Positions 1-8,220 are shown, numbered from the stretch's first letter. The stretch is DNA of 23,330 nucleotides from CAYRZL01 sp964428795 (GCA_964428795.1 CAYRZL010000041.1:1-23330); one strand, 5' to 3'. Notes: a model not told the origin generated them from the sequence alone. Numbers and translations are program-made.

Positions 1-52
1 AAGTCAAGGCATTTTTCCTTTTCTTCTTCTTTCTTTTTTTATCACTTTGTTA

Positions 53-58
53 TATAAT
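53..58 (+). promoter_or_regulatory. candidate -10 box for the sirohaem reductase-like gene
   Basis: A perfect TATAAT lies 31 bp upstream of the start codon at 90. The expected -35 position (about 30-35) is only a pyrimidine-rich TTTCTT, so the promoter is weak or needs an activator. A strong AAAGGAGG ribosome site sits at about 77-84. Confidence 0.4.
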
Positions 59-89
59 TTTATGCAATAAATCATAAAGGAGGCACACT

Positions 90-1028
90 ATGCCAGAAAA
101 TAAAAATACCTGCACACTTTCACCGGCAGACATCAAACGGGTAAAAGCACTGGGTTTTTTGCAGCATAAGGGGACCAACAAGTTTAATGCGCGTATCATT
201 ACCCGCAACGGACGCATCACCGCAGATGAGGCAAACGTTATCCAGGAAGCTGCCAGACGCTATGGTGACGGTTATATGATGATGACATCCCGCCTGACTA
301 TCGAGGTATCCGGTGTAGATTATGAAGATATTGACGCTTTTCGGGATTTTGTTGGAAAAGCCGGGCTGATGACCGGCGGTACCGGTGCAAAAGTACGTCC
401 CGTCGTGTCCTGCAAGGGAACTACCTGTCAGTATGGATTGTGTGATACTTATGATCTTAGCAATGAGATCCACGAACGGTTTTTCATGGGATATCACGAT
501 GTAACCCTGCCCCACAAATTCAAGATTTCTGTGGGAGGATGTCCCAACAACTGTATGAAGCCAAATCTGAATGATATAGGTATTGTGGGAGCCAGAATAC
601 CCGGCTATCAGTCTGACCTGTGCAGAGGATGCAAAAAATGCCAGCTTGAAATTGCCTGTCCGGTAGGAGCTGCCAGGCTCAAAGACGGAAAACTGGTAAT
701 CGATCCCGAACTGTGTAATAACTGCGGACGCTGTATCACAAAATGCCCCTTCCACTGCAATGACGAGGGCGCTTACGGATACAAAGTCTTTATCGGAGGC
801 CGCTGGGGAAAAAGAGTGGCTCACGGGCGTATGATCTCAAAAAAATTTACGGATAAAGAAGAAGTGCTGAATATCGTGGAAAAAGCGCTCCTGCTGTTTT
901 GCTCTGAAGGAAAAACAGGAGAACGTTTTGCCGATACGATAGACCGCATCGGCTTTGAAAAAGCAGAAGCTATGCTGTTATCGGACGAGCTGTCAGAACG
1001 CAGGGAAGAGATTCTTGCAAAGGCATAA
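90..1028 (+). CDS. sirohaem/4Fe-4S nitrite-sulfite reductase-like protein (AsrC/Dsr-like)
   Basis: 312 aa. The N-terminal half resembles the ferredoxin-like half-domain and sirohaem domain of nitrite/sulfite reductases. Cysteines 108 and 113 (also 118) followed by C151 and C155 in GGCPNNC form the expected CX5C...CX3C pattern for the [4Fe-4S] cluster coupled to sirohaem. A two-cluster ferredoxin module follows: a slightly widened CRGCKKC...CP motif, then a canonical CNNCGRCITKCP motif. This layout matches the catalytic C subunit of anaerobic sulfite reductase and small group II/III Dsr-like proteins. The gene stands alone: no asrA/asrB-like flavin or ferredoxin subunit is adjacent, so the electron donor and the true substrate (sulfite, nitrite or other) are unknown. 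The start is set by AAAGGAGG just upstream. Family assignment is firm, substrate is inference. Confidence 0.85.
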   Translation: MPENKNTCTLSPADIKRVKALGFLQHKGTNKFNARIITRNGRITADEANVIQEAARRYGDGYMMMTSRLTIEVSGVDYEDIDAFRDFVGKAGLMTGGTGAKVRPVVSCKGTTCQYGLCDTYDLSNEIHERFFMGYHDVTLPHKFKISVGGCPNNCMKPNLNDIGIVGARIPGYQSDLCRGCKKCQLEIACPVGAARLKDGKLVIDPELCNNCGRCITKCPFHCNDEGAYGYKVFIGGRWGKRVAHGRMISKKFTDKEEVLNIVEKALLLFCSEGKTGERFADTIDRIGFEKAEAMLLSDELSERREEILAKA

Positions 1029-1051
1029 CATCATACATTTCTAAAACATTT

Positions 1052-1080
1052 TGAGGGCATCTCTGACTGAGATGCCCTCA
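1052..1080. terminator. bidirectional hairpin terminator between convergent genes
   Basis: A perfect 12-bp stem (arms 1052-1063 and 1069-1080, loop TGACT) lies between the reductase-like gene and the convergent MATE gene. The T tracts on both sides are only moderate. Confidence 0.75.
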
Positions 1081-1090
1081 CATTTATTCC

Positions 1091-1154
1091 CTGTATCTTC
1101 ATTTAGCTGTATCTTCATTTAGTCGTATTTTCATTTAGTCGTATTTTCATTTAG
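1091..1154. repeat. four tandem copies of a 16-bp repeat at the 3' end of the MATE gene
   Basis: Units at 1091-1106 and 1107-1122 are identical (CTGTATCTTCATTTAG). Units at 1123-1138 and 1139-1154 are identical to each other (TCGTATTTTCATTTAG) and differ from the first pair by three bases. The last unit contains the stop codon of the MATE gene (1151-1153). The array lies between that stop and the shared terminator. Confidence 0.95.
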
Positions 1155-2524
1155 TTTAACTTCTTCATCATCTGGTCCAGATTCTTAAACAATTTCACCA
1201 ACAGAATGATCGTTATGATCAATCCCACCACCTCTGCAATAGGGAATGCCCACCAGACCATATTCAACTCTCCTGTGACCTTTGCCAATAAAAGTTCCAC
1301 CGGAAGCAATACTACTAATTGGCGGCATGCCGATACGATCAGACTGTAAATACTGCGTCCGGTACCCTGAAATACGGAGCTGCCGATGACACAGCCTCCC
1401 GCTGACAGGAAGCACAGGCTGATAATCCGAAATGCGGGAACACCGATTGCCAGCATCTGTTCCGATGCATCAAACCACATTAAAAGCCTGTCCGGAATAA
1501 TCTGCATCAATGCCAGACAGATCAGCATGATAATATAGGCGTAAATCATCCCCATCTTCCAGACTTCCCGAATCCGGTCTTTTTTTCCTGCCCCAAAATT
1601 ATATCCCACGATCGGGATAACACCCTGATTCATTCCAAACAGAGGCATAAATGCAAAGCTCTGCAATTTGAAATACGCTCCGAATACTGCAGTAGCTGTA
1701 GCTGTAAATCCCATCAAAATCTTGTTGGTGCAGAATGTCATCAACGATCCAATGGACATCATCAAAATAGACGGTATGCCGATTACATAAATGTCTTTGA
1801 TAATATCTTTTTTCGGCTTCATAAGAGAAAGTTTCAACTGGATCTCAGGATTGCATTTCACATTAAAAATCAGCGCCAGGATCATGGCAATGATCTGTCC
1901 CATGACCGTAGCAATGGCAGCGCCTCTGACTCCAAGCTCCGGGAATGGTCCGATACCAAAGATCAAAAGCGGATCAAAAACAATATTGATTACTGCTCCG
2001 GTCATCTGTGTTATCATCGTATACATCATCCGCCCCGTAGCCTGCAAAAGACGTTCCAGACAAATCTGACCGAATACGCCAAATCCTGCTGTAAGAACAA
2101 TGGTCATATACTGAGTTCCCGCTTCCACGATCTCCAAAATGTCTGTCTGCGCCAGAAGAAAAGATCCGGAGCCAAACACTCCAATGAGCATGAATACAAC
2201 ATAGCTGAGCAGCGCAAGCAATATAGCGTTGTTCGCTGTCTCATTTGCCTCCTGAAATTTCTTTTGACCAAGCCTTCTGGATACCAGCGCATTGACACCT
2301 ACCGCAGTACCGGTGGCCACTGATATCATCAGATTCTGAATCGGAAAAACCAATGATACCGCGGTAAGAGCATTTTCACTGATCCTCGCCACAAATATGC
2401 TGTCTACAATATTGTACAGAGCCTGCACCAGCATGGAAATCATAACCGGAATAGACATACTGAGCAATAATCGGTTGATGGGCATATATCCCATTTTGTT
2501 TTCGCTTACCTGTTGATGTTCCAT
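1151..2524 (-). CDS. MATE family multidrug/drug:cation antiporter
   Basis: 457 aa polytopic membrane protein whose N-terminus (about residues 17-60, motifs IPVMISMLVQALYNIVDSIF and ENALTAVSLVFP) is typical of the Firmicute branch of the MATE family. About twelve hydrophobic segments follow, arranged as two similar halves. MATE proteins export cationic drugs and metabolites using the sodium or proton gradient; the substrate cannot be read from sequence. The start at 2524 follows an AGGGGAG ribosome site. It is the last gene of a minus-strand group headed by a TetR regulator, 22 bp after a small protein gene, so it is probably co-regulated with the RND pump. A 16-bp tandem repeat begins at its stop codon. 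Confidence 0.93.
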   Translation of the reverse strand: MEHQQVSENKMGYMPINRLLLSMSIPVMISMLVQALYNIVDSIFVARISENALTAVSLVFPIQNLMISVATGTAVGVNALVSRRLGQKKFQEANETANNAILLALLSYVVFMLIGVFGSGSFLLAQTDILEIVEAGTQYMTIVLTAGFGVFGQICLERLLQATGRMMYTMITQMTGAVINIVFDPLLIFGIGPFPELGVRGAAIATVMGQIIAMILALIFNVKCNPEIQLKLSLMKPKKDIIKDIYVIGIPSILMMSIGSLMTFCTNKILMGFTATATAVFGAYFKLQSFAFMPLFGMNQGVIPIVGYNFGAGKKDRIREVWKMGMIYAYIIMLICLALMQIIPDRLLMWFDASEQMLAIGVPAFRIISLCFLSAGGCVIGSSVFQGTGRSIYSLIVSACRQLVVLLPVELLLAKVTGELNMVWWAFPIAEVVGLIITIILLVKLFKNLDQMMKKLN

Positions 2525-2546
2525 CCTACCCTCTCCCCTAACTTAT

Positions 2547-2777
2547 TTATTCATCAAAAGCAACCGTTACAAAAAACCCCCGTGGTGTCTCCCTCACATC
2601 CACGACTTTTCCTTCTCTGGACACAAGCCTCTCTGAAAATGAGTAGTTTTCCGACATGGCAAACGCCCTGCCCAGCGTATAATAATAAGACGTTGGCAGC
2701 TTTCCCTCTGTCACCGGAAGCACATCACCTACTTTCAGCAGACCCGGCCGTTCCATCTTGAACTCCATCTCGCGCAT
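2547..2777 (-). CDS. small conserved-looking protein between RND and MATE genes
   Basis: 76 aa, no transmembrane segment, no signal peptide and no domain I can name. It contains KVGDVLPVTEGKLPTSYYY, a run of aromatic residues, then alternating charged and hydrophobic stretches ending in GFFVTVAFDE, which suggests a small beta-rich cytosolic protein. The start at 2777 is well supported by AGGAGGTAG about nine bases upstream. It lies 78 bp after the RND gene and 22 bp before the MATE gene on the same strand, so it is almost certainly in the same transcript. Its role is unknown; an accessory to one of the transporters is possible but only from position. Confidence 0.7.
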   Translation of the reverse strand: MREMEFKMERPGLLKVGDVLPVTEGKLPTSYYYTLGRAFAMSENYSFSERLVSREGKVVDVRETPRGFFVTVAFDE

Positions 2778-2855
2778 GACCTGCTACCTCCTGCTAATTT
2801 GTTTTCGAAATAACTACAGGTGCAAAAGAAACTCTTTTTTTCGCATGCCTGGCAG

Positions 2856-5800
2856 CTAAATCTCTTCATCCAATGTATCCTCATCTCCCAGATCTACCTT
2901 TTTCAGCTCGCGTCTGAACAGCAGATCGTAAAGAACCGGAACGATAAACAGTGTCATAAAGGTGGCATACAGCAAACCTCCGATGGTAACGATCGCCATA
3001 CCTCTTGACATATCTGCGGATACATCCTGACTTACAGCCATAACAGACATTGCAAGTATTGTTGTCAAAGCTGTCATGAGAATCGGGCGCATTCGGCTGC
3101 GGCCAGTTTCTATCAGCGCTTCTTTTTTCTTCATACCGCCAAGGCGAAGCTGATTTGCATAATCCACAAACACAATACCATTGTTTACAACTACGCCAGC
3201 CAGCATCAAAAAGCCCATCATGGATACCATGGAAATCTCCTGACGCGTAATCATCAGCGCCAGCAATCCGCCGGTAAATGCCAACGGGATGGTGAAGATA
3301 ACGATGAACGGAGATAAAAGGCTCTGGAACTGAGCTACCATAATCAGATATACAAGGACGATCCCAAGCCCTATCATCAAAAACAGATCATCAAGCATAT
3401 CCATGATTGATGATGTCTCTCCTGCCACTTCCACCGTATAACCATCGGGAACCTCATAATCCTCCATCAGTTTATCAAATTTTCTGGACAGCAGCGTCGT
3501 ATTATACCCATCCGCCGCGCTTGCTGTCACAGCCACATAAGTGGTCAGATTCTCATGCTGGATGGATACCAGGCTCTGCCCGTCTTGTAATGTGGCAAAC
3601 TCACCCAGCTCATGTGTTTCCTCCACATCATTTCCATCCTCGTCTTTTGCGGTTGTCGTAAATGTGTAATCCAGAATATTATCCGGCGTCAGATCCTCGT
3701 TTTCCTCAACGACAACCACCGTATACTGATCACCATCTACAGTTATATTCGTAGCGTCTTTTTCTGTCGTAAGCTCTCCAGATAACTCCTGATAAATCTG
3801 CGCTACCGTCAGTCCGAGACGCATTGCCTTATCTTTGTCTACCACAACGGTAATCTCAGGATCTCCCTCTTCCTGCCCATTGGAAATCTCCTCAAATCCA
3901 TCAATGGATTCCAGCATCTCCATAATATCTCCGCTTATATCCAAAAGCACATCCGTGTCTTTCCCGTAAATGTCTACTTCCATTCCGCTTTCCAGCAACT
4001 CAGACATATCCATATTGGACTCGGATACCGTATATTCACAGTCCAGCGTATCCAGATATTCGCTCATCTCATCCGCATAGAACTTATTATCATTTGCCGC
4101 ATCCTCATCCAGCAGAATATAGTAGGTAAACTGATGGTTTGTCGATCCGGAAACCAACAGACTGACAGAGGCATCACCGCTGCCTCCGCCGGAAATCGCG
4201 CCTACCGTCTCGACCCCTTCCATTTCCCGAAAATGCGTCATTATTTCGTCTGCCATCTGATATGCTTCCTCATCAGATAACTCCTCATTTATATCAATTT
4301 CAGCCGACATCTGAGTACTTCCCATTTCCGGGAAGAGCACAAGTCCCATGCGGAATGCCGCAGCTGCACTGATGACAAGCAGCGCTACCGCTATGGCTAT
4401 CGGAACTAGTTTTACCTTCAGGCAGAAACGAAGTACCTTTTCATATACTCCGCGCATTTTGTCAAGAAATCTCTCTTTTTTCGGCAGAGTTTTTTTCAAA
4501 AGTGTTGCGCTCATACTGGGCACAACCGTCAATGCAACCAGCAAAGATGCCACCAGACTGTATGTGATGGTCAACGCCATGTCGGTAAACAACTCTCTTG
4601 TCAGACCCGATGTAAATACGATCGGTAAAAATACGCATATGGTCGTAAGGGTAGATGACACGATGGCTCCGGACACCTGTTTTGCACCCATAACCGCCGC
4701 TCTCGCCGCTGAAACACCCTTGCCCCGCAGACGATATATATTTTCAATTACAACAATGGAATTATCCACCAGCATACCTACACCAAGCGCCAGACCGGAC
4801 AGCGATATGATATTTAAGGTTACCCCGCTGAAATACATCAGTACGATAGCTACCATAACGCTCATCGGAATACTGAACGCGACCACCAGCGTCGGGCTGA
4901 GTCTGCGCAGGAAAATAAGCAGTACGATGACTGCAAGGATCGCTCCGATAATCAGGTTGGATAAAACGGAATTGATAATGATATCTATGTACTCACCCTG
5001 ATCCATCAGATTTACGATATGAAGTCCGTCATATTCGTTCTGCAATTCCTCTATTTTCTCGTTGCAGGCATCGGAAACCTCTGATGTGCCTGCGGTACTT
5101 CCTTTTCCGATTCCAAGCACAACCGCCTGATTTCCATTTATCTTTGCATAGGCATCCATGGAATTGTCCATCCAGGTGATACTTGCCACATCACTGAGAC
5201 GCACGTCTCCCAGTCCGTCAATATTGCAGAGTAACGTATCTGCCAGATCCGTCTCATCCGCAAATTCCTCTCCCACTTTCAGAAGATACTGGTCTTTCTC
5301 ATCAGAAGTGTAAATATAACCTGCAGGCATGTCAAAGTTCTGTGCATAGAGCATCTGCGACAACGTATCCATAGATACAAGCTGATCCAGATTTGCCTGT
5401 TTTAATGCCTCGTCTCTTGCTTTATTGTAGGATTCCAAAGCCTCATCCAGCTGGGCTTCACCATCCTCAATGGCTGTTTTTCCGGCTGCCAGCTGGGCAT
5501 CTGCGGAACCAAATCCTGCTGCTGCCTGAATTTTTCCGATTTCTAACTCATTGTACTGATCTCCTACCTGAGACATCTGCTCGTTCACACTGTCCACCAC
5601 TGCCTGAGCCGATTTTTTCTCGATCTCCAGATTCGCCAGCGCCGTATCAATCTGCGGTATTCTCACGTGAAGAATATCGTCCATCTGCTGCAGGGAATCA
5701 ATTGTAAGAGCATTTACAGCCTCAGCAGCGGCTTCCATCTGAGACAGATCCGTACTTCCCGCTGATCCCTGTATCTGGCTTAAATCTGTATCCGTACTTT

Positions 5801-6971
5801 CCGTCGCTCCCTGTATCTGGCTCAAGTCCGTATCTGCAGTTCCTGACGCTCCCTGTATCTGGCTCAAGTCCGTATCTGCAGTTCCTGACGCTCCCTGTAT
5901 CTGGCTTAAGTCTACACCGCTTCCTGCAGATGCGCTCCCCATCTGGGACATCTGGGATATCTTCTGCATCATAGCTTTCAGATTATCCAGCTTGGATGGA
6001 TTTGACAAAACATCCGACACATCTTCCGGAAGAGTCTGCGGATCTACGCCAAAACTGGAAGCTGCCGCCTGCATACTTGCAAACAGCTCATTGACCTGAT
6101 CATAGCTTTCCTGAATACCGGCATCCTCATAAGCCTTTTTTTCCGTCTCCAAAGCAGTCTGATCCGCTTCCAGGCTGACAAGCTGTGCCTCAAAGGCTGC
6201 CTGGGTCGCCAGCGCCTGATCTAGCGCCTGACTGCCCTGCGCCAGTTCATTTGATGTGCTTGACTGCTGCGAAGCCAGATTTTCTTCCTGCTCATCCAAC
6301 TCTGCTTTCGCATCTGAAAGTTCTGCTTTCGCATCGTCAATCTCCGCTTTTGCATCAGCCAGCTCATCGCTGACATATGCTGCCAATCTGTCATTCAACT
6401 GATCCACCTTCTGCGAATCCAGGCGGACCTCCACATACTTTTCCACCAGCCCGGTGGAAGATACGCTTGCAACGCCATCGACACGCTCGATCTCCGGAAT
6501 GACGTTCTCATTTACAAATTCGCTCAGCTCATAGATATCCATTCCCTCGTAATCCACGCTGATTTCCATCGTATCGATCATATCCATAGATAATTCCATG
6601 ATCATAGGCTGCCCCGCCTCATCCGGAAGAGTCAGAAGATCTATCTGACCGGACATTTTTACCATGGAGCTGTCCATATTTGTGCCTTCCTCAAATTCCA
6701 GCATGACCATACTGTAATTTTCACCCGACTGGCTGATTACATTTTTTACACCATTGATCGTGCCCAACGCATCCTCCAGCGGGTCTGTCACCTGACTCTC
6801 CACCTTTTCCGGAGACGCGCCCGGATATGTAGTAACGACCATCATATACGGCAGACTGAAGTCCGGCAGAAGATCAGTCGTCATACGGGTAAAGCTGACT
6901 ACCCCTAAAATCAGAAAAATAACCACTGCCACAAAAACGGTAAACGGTCTCTTTACACTAAATTTCGGCAT
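2856..6971 (-). CDS. RND superfamily efflux permease with a giant extracellular coiled-coil insertion
   Basis: 1371 aa, about 300 longer than AcrB-type pumps (about 1050). TM1 is at residues 10-30, the first large outside loop runs to about 660, TM2-6 follow, then a second large loop and TM7-12. The TM4 proton-relay region reads GMLVDNSIVVIEN, keeping the first acidic residue of the AcrB Asp407-Asp408 pair and replacing the second by Asn. The TM10 region reads GVVVNNGIVFVDY, with Asn in place of AcrB Lys940. The extra length is one block at about residues 194-527 in the first loop: Ala/Glu/Asp/Lys-rich coiled-coil, a stretch with four 14-aa repeats (DLSQIQGASGTADT type, about 347-402), and a second coiled-coil. 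No membrane-fusion or outer-membrane partner gene is present. It follows the TetR gene by 38 bp. Substrate unknown. Confidence 0.92.
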   Translation of the reverse strand: MPKFSVKRPFTVFVAVVIFLILGVVSFTRMTTDLLPDFSLPYMMVVTTYPGASPEKVESQVTDPLEDALGTINGVKNVISQSGENYSMVMLEFEEGTNMDSSMVKMSGQIDLLTLPDEAGQPMIMELSMDMIDTMEISVDYEGMDIYELSEFVNENVIPEIERVDGVASVSSTGLVEKYVEVRLDSQKVDQLNDRLAAYVSDELADAKAEIDDAKAELSDAKAELDEQEENLASQQSSTSNELAQGSQALDQALATQAAFEAQLVSLEADQTALETEKKAYEDAGIQESYDQVNELFASMQAAASSFGVDPQTLPEDVSDVLSNPSKLDNLKAMMQKISQMSQMGSASAGSGVDLSQIQGASGTADTDLSQIQGASGTADTDLSQIQGATESTDTDLSQIQGSAGSTDLSQMEAAAEAVNALTIDSLQQMDDILHVRIPQIDTALANLEIEKKSAQAVVDSVNEQMSQVGDQYNELEIGKIQAAAGFGSADAQLAAGKTAIEDGEAQLDEALESYNKARDEALKQANLDQLVSMDTLSQMLYAQNFDMPAGYIYTSDEKDQYLLKVGEEFADETDLADTLLCNIDGLGDVRLSDVASITWMDNSMDAYAKINGNQAVVLGIGKGSTAGTSEVSDACNEKIEELQNEYDGLHIVNLMDQGEYIDIIINSVLSNLIIGAILAVIVLLIFLRRLSPTLVVAFSIPMSVMVAIVLMYFSGVTLNIISLSGLALGVGMLVDNSIVVIENIYRLRGKGVSAARAAVMGAKQVSGAIVSSTLTTICVFLPIVFTSGLTRELFTDMALTITYSLVASLLVALTVVPSMSATLLKKTLPKKERFLDKMRGVYEKVLRFCLKVKLVPIAIAVALLVISAAAAFRMGLVLFPEMGSTQMSAEIDINEELSDEEAYQMADEIMTHFREMEGVETVGAISGGGSGDASVSLLVSGSTNHQFTYYILLDEDAANDNKFYADEMSEYLDTLDCEYTVSESNMDMSELLESGMEVDIYGKDTDVLLDISGDIMEMLESIDGFEEISNGQEEGDPEITVVVDKDKAMRLGLTVAQIYQELSGELTTEKDATNITVDGDQYTVVVVEENEDLTPDNILDYTFTTTAKDEDGNDVEETHELGEFATLQDGQSLVSIQHENLTTYVAVTASAADGYNTTLLSRKFDKLMEDYEVPDGYTVEVAGETSSIMDMLDDLFLMIGLGIVLVYLIMVAQFQSLLSPFIVIFTIPLAFTGGLLALMITRQEISMVSMMGFLMLAGVVVNNGIVFVDYANQLRLGGMKKKEALIETGRSRMRPILMTALTTILAMSVMAVSQDVSADMSRGMAIVTIGGLLYATFMTLFIVPVLYDLLFRRELKKVDLGDEDTLDEEI
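5767..5910 (-). repeat. 42-bp in-frame tandem repeats in the RND gene
   Basis: The core CCCTGTATCTGGCT recurs at 5767, 5809, 5851 and 5893, exactly 42 bp apart. The second and third units are nearly identical. Each unit encodes 14 residues of the type DLSQIQGASGTADT in the extracellular insertion, so copy number can change without shifting frame. Confidence 0.95.
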
Positions 6972-7009
6972 TTTACAAATTCTCCTTTCAGTCGTTCATC
7001 TCTATGCTG

Positions 7010-7630
7010 TCACTTGCTCCATATGCAGATCTGATAGTCTATCATCCTTCTGCGATATTCCTCATCTTCCAAAGGACCTTTGCCAAAACCGAGCATCTTT
7101 ATTAGTACCTGACTTATTAAAACGGCATTCGTCGAAATCGCCGCAATCTCAATATCCATTTCCCGGATCTCCCCCATCGCCGCCTTTCTCCGCAGCAACT
7201 CCATCAGCCAAGGCTCTCTGTTCCTGAACAGACGCTCCGCTTCCTCCCGGGAAATAACATCCATTACTTCCTTTTCCTTCAAAAGCAGACGTATGATCCC
7301 TATGTGCCGGTCGATCTCCATACAGAAATTCACATAGGCGTATTCCAGCGCTTCTTTAAGAGGCAACGCAAAATAATCTTCTGTCTGTACCTTTTCGTAG
7401 AGATCTGTCACCATCTGTTCCACTTTAGACTTCACAACCTCCTGAAAAATTTCTTTTTTCCCACCCGGAAAATAGTGATATAATAGTCCATCCGCCAGAT
7501 CTACACTCTGATTGATCATACGGACAGTCGTTCCTTTATATCCATATTCCTCAAATTGTCTGGCAGCAGCTTCCAACAACTTCTGCCTGGATGCAAGCGC
7601 CTGCTGTTGTCGTATGGTATTTTTAGACAT
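7010..7630 (-). CDS. TetR/AcrR family transcriptional regulator
   Basis: 206 aa. The N-terminal 60 residues form the TetR helix-turn-helix: RQKLLEAAARQFEEYGYKGTT, then a recognition helix ending in DGLLYHYFPGGKKEIF, which is the family signature. The remaining all-alpha region would bind an inducer and dimerise. It is the first gene of the efflux operon, 38 bp ahead of the RND permease. The start at 7630 is preceded by GAGGTGAAG. A consensus promoter lies upstream with a perfect palindrome just after its predicted start point, the usual arrangement for an autorepressor that also controls its efflux genes. Inducer unknown. Confidence 0.93.
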   Translation of the reverse strand: MSKNTIRQQQALASRQKLLEAAARQFEEYGYKGTTVRMINQSVDLADGLLYHYFPGGKKEIFQEVVKSKVEQMVTDLYEKVQTEDYFALPLKEALEYAYVNFCMEIDRHIGIIRLLLKEKEVMDVISREEAERLFRNREPWLMELLRRKAAMGEIREMDIEIAAISTNAVLISQVLIKMLGFGKGPLEDEEYRRRMIDYQICIWSK

Positions 7631-7660
7631 TTCTTCACCTCATTCATTTCGCTATACGCT

Positions 7661-7680
7661 TGTTCACTGAACATTTATTC
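7661..7680 (-). promoter_or_regulatory. candidate TetR operator overlapping the transcription start
   Basis: TGTTCACTGAACA at 7661-7673 is a perfect palindrome (6-bp arms, 1-bp centre). An overlapping imperfect one, TGAACATTTATTCA, spans 7667-7680. Both lie between the predicted +1 (about 7679) and the tetR start codon, where repressor binding would block transcription. Confidence 0.6.
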
Positions 7681-7685
7681 AACCA

Positions 7686-7714
7686 ATAATAACATTTAAG
7701 GCAGTCAATGTCAA
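7686..7714 (-). promoter_or_regulatory. sigma-A-type promoter of the efflux operon
   Basis: Read on the minus strand: -35 TTGACA (7714-7709), a 17-bp spacer and -10 TATTAT (7691-7686), with +1 near 7679. This is near consensus and consistent with a strong promoter held down by the downstream gene's repressor. Confidence 0.8.
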
Positions 7715-7761
7715 TCTCTCTCCCATCATTTAGATGAGAATCCTTTTTGACACGGACTGCC
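7700..7761. repeat. 15-bp inverted repeat spanning the efflux promoter -35 box
   Basis: GGCAGTCAATGTCAA at 7700-7714 and TTGACACGGACTGCC at 7747-7761 are inverted copies matching at 13 of 15 positions. The left arm contains the -35 box. In the minus-strand transcript one of the two mismatches becomes a G-U pair and the 32-nt centre holds a smaller imperfect hairpin. It lies 30 bp past the cytidine deaminase stop, so it may end that transcript or be a protein-binding site. Confidence 0.6.
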
Positions 7762-7791
7762 CTATAACCCGTTTCCTATTCTGTTTTCTTT

Positions 7792-8220
7792 TTATTCCCT
7801 GTCTCCCAGCCGGAAGCTCAATGGCAATAATTCCTTCAGGGAGTATATTTCATATCTTTCCTCGGAAGCTGCCAGAATAACCTGAAATGCATCGCCATCA
7901 CAAAATTCCGCCATCACCTGCCTGCACACACCGCAGGGCGGACAGATGTCTCCTTCCCCATCAGCCGTATCCTCAGAGGCTCCCACAATCGCTATTGCCG
8001 CAAAATCCCTTTCACCCTGTGCAACAGCGGTAAAAAAAGCAGTCCGCTCCGCACAATTTGTCGGTCCATACGCCGCATTTTCAATATTGCATCCATGATA
8101 AATTTTTCCGCTCTTTGTGAGCAGCGCCGCACCCACTCCAAAATGAGAATAGGGAATATATGCATTTTTTCTGGCACGAAATGCCTCCTGAATCAACTGC
8201 CTGATCTCACCTTTGCCCAT
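7792..8220 (-). CDS. cdd: cytidine deaminase
   Basis: 142 aa, the usual length of the small tetrameric zinc enzyme that converts cytidine and deoxycytidine to uridine and deoxyuridine in pyrimidine salvage. The zinc and catalytic motifs are present: NCAERTA (Cys ligand, then the catalytic Glu) and PPCGVCRQ (two Cys ligands). YSHFGVGAALLTKSG near the N-terminus is the nucleoside-binding segment. An in-frame start 38 codons further upstream exists, but the start at 8220 (MGKGEIRQ) has a GGGTGAT ribosome site and gives the family N-terminus. It follows the phosphoribosyltransferase gene by 44 bp and is probably in its operon. Confidence 0.93.
   Translation of the reverse strand: MGKGEIRQLIQEAFRARKNAYIPYSHFGVGAALLTKSGKIYHGCNIENAAYGPTNCAERTAFFTAVAQGERDFAAIAIVGASEDTADGEGDICPPCGVCRQVMAEFCDGDAFQVILAASEERYEIYSLKELLPLSFRLGDRE

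Noticed and set aside
120..824. A 234-codon minus-strand frame opposite the reductase-like gene
   Set aside because: The plus strand has the Fe-S cysteine motifs and a strong ribosome site; the opposite frame has neither.
1091..1154. Possible CRISPR array
   Set aside because: The 16-bp units are directly adjacent with no spacers, so this is a simple tandem repeat.
4348..5001. A 217-codon plus-strand frame inside the RND gene
   Set aside because: It is antisense to conserved transmembrane segments of the RND permease and has no start signals.
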